Assembly: GCF_025399895.1 (NCBI RefSeq)
Contig: NZ_JAODUA010000018.1
Span: 78,596 to 142,595, forward strand
Source of the DNA: Streptomyces sp. ASQP_92
Lineage (GTDB): Bacteria; Actinomycetota; Actinomycetes; Streptomycetales; Streptomycetaceae
Direction of reading: 5' to 3'
DNA: 64,000 nt
The notes below the pieces were generated by a model. It made no database searches and was not told the DNA's origin. It saw only the letters and a list, made by a program, of their open reading frames with translations. Made by a program: the position numbers and the translations under genes. Positions 59,391 to 64,000 of the stretch are shown here, piece after piece (position 1 is the stretch's first letter; each line of letters starts with the position of its first letter).

Positions 59391-60520
59391 TGTCCGGGCT
59401 CCGCGTGGCGGTGTGCACCGAGGAGCTCGCCTTCGCCGACCTCGCGCCCGCCTGGCGCGCGCTGCACCGCCGTTGCAAGGCGGCGACCCCCTTCCAGAGC
59501 CACGCCTGGCTCCACTCGTGGTGGCTCTCGTACGGCACACCGGGCCGCCTGCGGGTCCATCTGGTGTACCGGGGAACGGAGTTGGTCGGCGCGGCCCCAC
59601 TGATGCGGGTGTGGCGCCCGCTGCCCGCGCTCGTACCCCTCGGCGGCGCCATCACCGACTTCACGGACGTCCTCCTGGACGACGCCTGCGCGGAGGAGGC
59701 CGCCGCCGCCCTCACCGGGGCGCTGATCGGTTCGGCGCGTTCCGCCCTGATCGACTTCGGCGAGGTCCGCCCGGGCGCCGGCGCCGAACGGATCTACACC
59801 AACTGGCCAGGCACGCAACGCACGTTGACCGCCTCGGCCTGCATGGAGCTGCCGGCGGCCGGCATGGACACGATCCTCGCCGGGCTGCCCGCGAGCCGCG
59901 CCCAGCGGGTCCGCGCGAAGCTCCGCAAGATCGACGCGCTCGACATCGAGCAGCGCGAGGTGCCGCCCGACGACGTGCCCGGGGCCATGCGCACCCTGCT
60001 CCGACTCCACGGGCTCCAGTGGCAGGGCCGCGGGGTGACCCGCGAGCACACGCGCCCGCGCTTCGAGGAGCATCTGGCGCGTGCCGTGAGCGAGATGACC
60101 CGGCACGGCGACGCGGTGGTCACCGAGTTCCGGCTCGACGGCCAGATCGTGGCGTGCGACCTGACGGTGCTCTCGCCCGCCGTCGCCGGCGCCTACCTCT
60201 ACGGGGTCCACCCCGCGCTGCGCGACCGCAAGGTGGACGTGGCCACGATGCTGCTGCGGACCAACGCCCAGCGGATGGAGGGCAGTGGGCGGGGCGCCCT
60301 GAGCCTGCTGCGCGGCAGCGAACCGTACAAGCAGCACTGGCGGCCCGAGCTCGTGGTCAACCGGCGCTTTCTGCTGGCCCGTCGGCGGACGCTGCCCCTG
60401 CTGTGGGCCAGCACGCTCCACGCCCTCCTTCGGCGCCGCGCGGGCGCCGTGCGGCGCGAGCTGCGCCGGCGGCGGGACGAGCGGCGCCGTCCCGCCGCGG
60501 AGCGCTCAGGACCGGCGTGA
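59390..60520 (+). CDS. GNAT/FemAB-like acyltransferase (BcsL/CelD type)
   Basis: A 376-residue Acetyltransf_6-type protein. FQSHAWLHSWWLSYG near the N-terminus and the GNAT core AVVTEFRLDGQIVACDLTVL...YLYGVHPALRDRKVDVATMLL followed by LSLLRGSEPYKQHWRP are characteristic. Members modify polysaccharides or wall precursors, often by acylation. Start GTG overlaps the preceding TAG by one base and has AGGAGG seven bases upstream. Its 3' end overlaps the convergent GH26 gene by 15 bases. Confidence 0.88.
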   Translation: MSGLRVAVCTEELAFADLAPAWRALHRRCKAATPFQSHAWLHSWWLSYGTPGRLRVHLVYRGTELVGAAPLMRVWRPLPALVPLGGAITDFTDVLLDDACAEEAAAALTGALIGSARSALIDFGEVRPGAGAERIYTNWPGTQRTLTASACMELPAAGMDTILAGLPASRAQRVRAKLRKIDALDIEQREVPPDDVPGAMRTLLRLHGLQWQGRGVTREHTRPRFEEHLARAVSEMTRHGDAVVTEFRLDGQIVACDLTVLSPAVAGAYLYGVHPALRDRKVDVATMLLRTNAQRMEGSGRGALSLLRGSEPYKQHWRPELVVNRRFLLARRRTLPLLWASTLHALLRRRAGAVRRELRRRRDERRRPAAERSGPA

Positions 60521-61810
60521 GAACCAGTCGAAGCGCAGGCACAGCTTGCCCCCGATCCAGTACTCCGCCCACGACCCGAGATCGACCGGCGCGCACTTGC
60601 CGGGCGGCGTCGGCGTGACGGGCGAGGCCGGGGGCAGCGTGCTCGGCGGGGTGGAGGGCTGGGGGACGACCGGGACGGAGGGCTGCGGGCTCACCGGCGT
60701 CGACGGCTGCGTGGTGGCGTCGGTGCGGCCGTACAGGAGCGCGCGGTAGACCTCCGAGGAGCGCGGGTTGTCCTCGCACTCCCACACCCCGTGCGGGCAG
60801 TAGTCGGTGATGGTGTTGTAGACCGGCTTGTGCGCGTCCATCCACGCCAGCATCCGCCGCATGTACTCGGGGTTGTCGCCGTTGCGGAAGAGCCCCCACT
60901 CCGGATACGAGATGGGCTTGTGGTGCGCGGCCGCGAAGTCCACGTGCTGCTGGAGCCCGTACGGCTCGGTGATCTGCCGGTCGAAGTCCTGCCCCGGCGG
61001 CTGGTCGTAGGAGTCCATGCCGATGATGTCGACGACGTCGTCCCCGGGGTAGCACTCCGTCCACGGCACCGCGTCCCGGCCGCGGCTCGGCGCGAAGTCG
61101 AAGCGGAACTTCTGCCCCGGCACCGCCCGCATGGCGGCGACGGCCCGCTTCCAGTACGCCTTCCACGCCGCCGGGTCCGGGCCGCAGCGGTGGGTGTACG
61201 TGGTGCCGTTCATCTCCCAGCCCAGCACGATCACCGTGTCCGGGATCTTGAGGTCGACCAACCGCTGGGCCAGCCGCGTGTAGTGCTCGTCGAACTGTCC
61301 CGCGGCGCCCTCGGCCAGCAGCTTGCGCACCCGGAAGTCGGGAACGCCGGCCTCGTTGAGCGCCTGCATCGGCACGTTGAGGACGAGGGTGCGGTCGGCG
61401 CGCTCCCTGCGCCAGGCGGCCCAGGCGTCCAGAAACCCCGCCCTGCCCTCGATGTCGGACCAGGTGTTCCCGGGCAGATAGGTGTGCCCGACCCGGATGT
61501 TCACCCCGCCGAGCCACTTCTCCAGCGCCGCGATCCGCTTGACGCCGAGCACACCGGAGTCGAGGAACGCGCCGAAGGTCTCGACGGAGGGATGGGCGGG
61601 CGGGGGGTCGGCCGCGCTGCCGGGGCGCGTGGCGTCCGGGGCGGGAGCGGCGGTGGCGGCGGGCGCGGGGTGCGGGGATCCCGGGTGCGGGGTGTGCGGG
61701 CCGCCCGGGAGTGTGGCGCCCGGGGTGGGGGCCAGAGCGAGGCTGAAGAGGGCGCCCGCCACCAGAACGCCGGTCGTGAAGGTGGCCGCTCGATGACGTC
61801 GCTGACGCAT
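60506..61810 (-). CDS. GH26-like secreted glycosyl hydrolase
   Basis: A 434-residue protein with signal peptide (FTTGVLVAGALFSLALAP). The catalytic domain (residues ~85-345) carries VIVLGWEMNGTTYTHRC and PISYPEWGLFRNGDN with the two catalytic Glu of GH26. A Pro/Thr/Ser linker and a ~35-residue C-terminal module with two Cys (CAPVDLGSWAEYWIGGKLCL) follow; this looks like a small carbohydrate-binding tail. Paralogue of the gene at 43311. AAGGGAG precedes the ATG. Convergent to the polysaccharide operon. Confidence 0.85.
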   Translation of the reverse strand: MRQRRHRAATFTTGVLVAGALFSLALAPTPGATLPGGPHTPHPGSPHPAPAATAAPAPDATRPGSAADPPPAHPSVETFGAFLDSGVLGVKRIAALEKWLGGVNIRVGHTYLPGNTWSDIEGRAGFLDAWAAWRRERADRTLVLNVPMQALNEAGVPDFRVRKLLAEGAAGQFDEHYTRLAQRLVDLKIPDTVIVLGWEMNGTTYTHRCGPDPAAWKAYWKRAVAAMRAVPGQKFRFDFAPSRGRDAVPWTECYPGDDVVDIIGMDSYDQPPGQDFDRQITEPYGLQQHVDFAAAHHKPISYPEWGLFRNGDNPEYMRRMLAWMDAHKPVYNTITDYCPHGVWECEDNPRSSEVYRALLYGRTDATTQPSTPVSPQPSVPVVPQPSTPPSTLPPASPVTPTPPGKCAPVDLGSWAEYWIGGKLCLRFDWFSRRS

Positions 61811-61988
61811 GTGCGCTCCCTTGGTTCTGAGGACCTCCCCGGATTCCCGGTTGAAAATATTCTTATTGCGCCGATAGGGAAGATAAGCAGCCCACGCCGT
61901 AAGCCCCCCGAACGGACGTACGCCATGTACCGCCGCACGTGGTCTTTCTGATGGGGCCTCAGGTGCGCGGACCGGGCCGCGAACGGGC

Positions 61989-62034
61989 ACGGCGAAGGGC
62001 CCGGCTCCTGGAGTGGAGCCGGGCCCTTCGCCGT
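61989..62034. terminator. 20-bp perfect terminator hairpin
   Basis: Arms 61989-62008 and 62015-62034 pair perfectly with a 6-nt loop, 50 bp past the stop of the large chaplin gene (minus strand). One of the strongest hairpins in the window. The rest of the gap 61811-62083 is AT-richer promoter sequence for the GH26 gene. Confidence 0.85.
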
Positions 62035-62083
62035 ACCGAACGACCGACTGAGCGGTCTACTCGACTACCGCGCCCAAGGGGCG

Positions 62084-63394
62084 TCAGGCCTTGGCCATCG
62101 CCCGGCCGCGCCGGTAGAGGACGCCTCCGCCGAGCACGAGCCCGGCAGCACCGGCGGCGGCCGCGGCGAGAACCGCCGGGTCGGCCCCGGTGTCGGCGAG
62201 ATGCGCCGCGGCCACGGGCGCGACGACCCGGGCGGCGGGTTGCGCGGGAACGTCGTGCCGCGCGTGCCGCGGGGTTTCGTGCACGGGAGGCGCGTGGTGC
62301 ACAGGGGGAGCCCCGTGCACCGGAGGCGCGTGATGCACGGAGGGAGCCTCGTGGACCGGGGGCGCCTGATGCACAGGGGGCGCGTGGTGCACGGAGGGTG
62401 CCTGGTGCACTGGGGGCGCGTGGTGGACAGGGGGTGCCTGATGCACGGGCGGAACCTGGTGGACCGGGGGCAGATGCCGCTCCGGAGGCGCGTGGTGCGC
62501 CTCGTGTCCGGGCGGGCAGTGGTGGGGCGCCGCGTGGTGCGCGGGGGTTGCGTGGTGCGCGGAGGGAGCGTGGTGCACGGGGGGTGCTTCGTGAACCGGG
62601 GGCGCCGCGCGCATCGGAGGTGCTTCGTGCACGGGGGGTGCTGCGTGCATCGGGGGTGCGTGGTGCACGGGGGGCGCCTGGTGCACGGAGGATGCCTGGT
62701 GGACCGGCGGGACCTCGTGCACCGGGGGTGCCTGGTGTGCGGGCAGGGGCGCGTGGTGGGCCGGGGCCGCGTGGTGGGCCGGCGGGGCGTGGCGCGTCGG
62801 GGCGGTGTGCCGGGGCGGGGCCGCGTGGTGGGGCCGGTGGGTGGCGGGGCCCGTCGCGCAGTGGTTGCCGAACGTCGGGTTGAGCAGACCCACCACGCTC
62901 ACCGAGTTCCCGCACACCTGCACGGGCACGTCGACCGGCGCGGCCGCGGAGTTGCCGGACGCCACACCCGGCGAACCGCTGGTCACCGCGTGCGCCTGGC
63001 TGCCGGCCCCGTGGTGCTCAGGACCGTACGCGGCGGCGTACTCCCGCGCGTAGAAGTCGTCGTGGTCGTGGGACGGGGCCCCGGGGCGCCCGGCGTCCTC
63101 GCCCGCGTGGTCGGCCATGTATCCGGCGTCCTCGTCCGCGTGCTCGCCGGACGATGAGACCGTCGCGCAATCGTTCCCGAAGGACGGGTTGAGCGCTCCG
63201 ACCGGGTTCACCGAGTTTCCGCACGCCTGGACCGGGACTTCCACGGGTGCCGAGATCGTGTTCCCCGAAAGGACACCCGGCGAGCCCACGCTCTCGGCAT
63301 CGGCACCGGCTGCCTGAGCGTAGTTCGCGCTCATGGAGAGGACGCTCGTGGCTGCCACGGCAGTGAACAGGGTCTTACTGATGACCTGGCGCAA
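62084..63394 (-). CDS. Large sortase-anchored chaplin with His/Pro repeat region
   Basis: A 436-residue long chaplin from TTG 63394 (MRQVISKTLF, the usual long-chaplin opening; GGAAGA upstream). Signal peptide to ~30; chaplin domain 1 at ~37-76 with Cys58/Cys76; acidic/His linker; chaplin domain 2 at ~140-179 with Cys161/Cys179; then ~190 residues of PVHQAPPVHHAPP-type repeats with about 47 His and one extra Cys; LADTG at ~399-403, hydrophobic stretch and RRGR tail. Known long chaplins are roughly 200-260 residues, so the repeat block is an insertion. It would be covalently attached to peptidoglycan. Confidence 0.9.
   Translation of the reverse strand: MRQVISKTLFTAVAATSVLSMSANYAQAAGADAESVGSPGVLSGNTISAPVEVPVQACGNSVNPVGALNPSFGNDCATVSSSGEHADEDAGYMADHAGEDAGRPGAPSHDHDDFYAREYAAAYGPEHHGAGSQAHAVTSGSPGVASGNSAAAPVDVPVQVCGNSVSVVGLLNPTFGNHCATGPATHRPHHAAPPRHTAPTRHAPPAHHAAPAHHAPLPAHQAPPVHEVPPVHQASSVHQAPPVHHAPPMHAAPPVHEAPPMRAAPPVHEAPPVHHAPSAHHATPAHHAAPHHCPPGHEAHHAPPERHLPPVHQVPPVHQAPPVHHAPPVHQAPSVHHAPPVHQAPPVHEAPSVHHAPPVHGAPPVHHAPPVHETPRHARHDVPAQPAARVVAPVAAAHLADTGADPAVLAAAAAGAAGLVLGGGVLYRRGRAMAKA
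62263..62839 (-). repeat. PVHxAPP coding repeats of the large chaplin
   Basis: Imperfect 15-bp units (five codons, e.g. CCP-VH-[QHE]-AP) repeat for about 570 bp. Units differ at many silent sites, so the array is not a very recent expansion, although local blocks such as gtgcatcaggcaccccc recur nearly unchanged. Confidence 0.8.
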
Positions 63395-63434
63395 TGGACT
63401 GTCTTCCGTCGCGGAGAAAAGTGGGAGAAACCGG

Positions 63435-63465
63435 CTTTGGGGCGTGCGGTGGGCACGCCCCAAAG
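63435..63465 (-). terminator. Hairpin between the short and large chaplin genes
   Basis: Perfect 13-bp stem CTTTGGGGCGTGC/GCACGCCCCAAAG (63435-63447/63453-63465), 5-nt loop, in the 97-bp gap between the two minus-strand chaplins. It probably ends most short-chaplin transcripts and lets some read through to the large chaplin. Confidence 0.7.
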
Positions 63466-63491
63466 TCGGAGTGGAGAGTCCTGGTGCTACG

Positions 63492-63725
63492 TCACTTGTT
63501 GATGCAGGTGTTGCCGAACGCGGGGTTCAGCAGACCGATGACGTTGACGGAGTTGCCGCAGATGTTGACCGGGATGTGGATCGGGACCTGAACCACGTTG
63601 CCGGACAGGACGCCCGGGCTGCCGACAGCGGCAGCCTGGGCACCCGCGTCGGCGAACGCCGGGGCGGCACCGCCCGCGGCGATGACAAAACCGGTCAGAA
63701 CCGTCGCAGCCTTCATGTACTTCAC
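63492..63725 (-). CDS. Short chaplin (ChpH-like)
   Basis: A 77-residue chaplin from a GTG start with GGAAGG upstream. Signal peptide ending PAFADA, then GSPGVLSGNVVQVPIHIPVN and CGNSVNVIGLLNPAFGNTCINK with the disulfide Cys pair. A short chaplin directly upstream of a long sortase-anchored one is the arrangement of chpH-chpC in other Streptomyces, so this is probably chpH. That assignment rests on synteny alone. Confidence 0.95.
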   Translation of the reverse strand: MKYMKAATVLTGFVIAAGGAAPAFADAGAQAAAVGSPGVLSGNVVQVPIHIPVNICGNSVNVIGLLNPAFGNTCINK

Positions 63726-64000
63726 GTGGATTTCCTTCCCTCAGTCAAAAAGTCGCGCAACAAGTCGTTGCACACGGCGCGTTGCCAGAGCTTTCGCCCA
63801 AGGAGCCGCTGACGAATTGATAACGATTGGTTCCGGCAAAGGAAACCGAAGTGGAACCGTACTGCCGTTTTCCTCACCCAAATGACAGGAGAACCGGCTG
63901 TTAGCGCCACGCCCCTCGGCCGTCGTGCGATGCGCGCCCAAACAACTCGGGCCGCCGCAGCCCGACAAAGGACCGCGGCAGCCCGAATGGCGGCAGGAAA
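63726..64000. other. Promoter region of the ChpH-like gene
   Basis: No gene. AT-richer than the surroundings, with the dyad GCAAC-AAGTC-GTTGC at 63757-63771, 32 bp upstream of the chaplin start. I could not identify a clean BldN-type promoter here. Confidence 0.4.

Overview
The window is GC-rich actinobacterial chromosomal DNA. Signs that it is a Streptomyces: frequent GTG/TTG starts, G/C-ending codons, chaplins, a MelC1/MelC2 tyrosinase pair, an XRE/TPR regulator of the NsdA type, an SCO4402-type protein and Streptomyces-style extragenic repeats. No rRNA, tRNA, insertion sequence, prophage or CRISPR locus was seen. Positions and products come from reading the sequence and translated frames; no database search was run.

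Region 1 (1-16.6 kb) is a catabolic island for CoA-activated acids. It holds a PaaG-like enoyl-CoA hydratase (partial), a flavin reductase, two MFS carriers, a GlxA-type regulator, a zinc alcohol dehydrogenase coupled to an acyl-CoA dehydrogenase, an SDR divergent from a cyclase-family hydrolase, an amidohydrolase followed by a large/small acyl-CoA dehydrogenase pair, and a divergent CoA ligase. Four near-identical 17-bp palindromes (TCTGACG-N3-CGTCAGA type) sit just upstream of the flavin reductase, the SDR/cyclase pair, the amidohydrolase operon and the ligase. They define a small regulon whose TetR-like regulator lies outside the window.

Region 2 (16.6-39 kb) is mostly conserved housekeeping and regulatory genes: a PI-PLC-type secreted protein, an EF-hand protein, a STAS protein, an ECF sigma factor overlapping a zinc-finger/MDMPI anti-sigma candidate, PurU, a branched-chain-type substrate-binding lipoprotein, a transmembrane protein with EATQ repeats, an NsdA-like regulator with a likely autoregulatory operator, an orphan Prim-Pol-like protein, an ABC exporter pair, an alpha/beta hydrolase behind a LexA-like box, a DtxR-family repressor divergent from a SIS protein, a PAS protein, a VOC protein, PdxH and a second-type citrate synthase. 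Three intergenic gaps carry mosaic extragenic repeats. Two other gaps carry nested hairpins that may be structured RNAs.

Region 3 (39-64 kb) is a cell-surface and development island. It has a run of small secreted orphan proteins, a P450, two paralogous GH26-like proteins, a small LAxTG (sortase-anchored) protein, three short chaplins, one very large chaplin, the secreted tyrosinase MelC2 with its Tat-exported chaperone MelC1, and a VKOR-type disulfide-forming membrane protein. It also holds a tightly overlapping eight-gene exopolysaccharide operon (51.1-60.5 kb): glycosyltransferase, priming sugar transferase, O-antigen ligase/polymerase, MurJ/Wzx-like flippase, polysaccharide deacetylase, second glycosyltransferase, Wzz-like protein and BcsL/FemAB-like acyltransferase. 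The two GH26-like genes lie on either side of this operon. Two chaplins have recognisable sigma-BldN-type promoters (CGTTAC or CAAAAC, 16 bp, CGTTGA). The large chaplin carries about 190 residues of PVHxAPP repeats with roughly 47 histidines between its second chaplin domain and its sortase signal, which I consider the most unusual single feature. Together these genes look able to make, polymerise, export, modify and trim a surface glycan while building a protein sheath in the same developmental phase.
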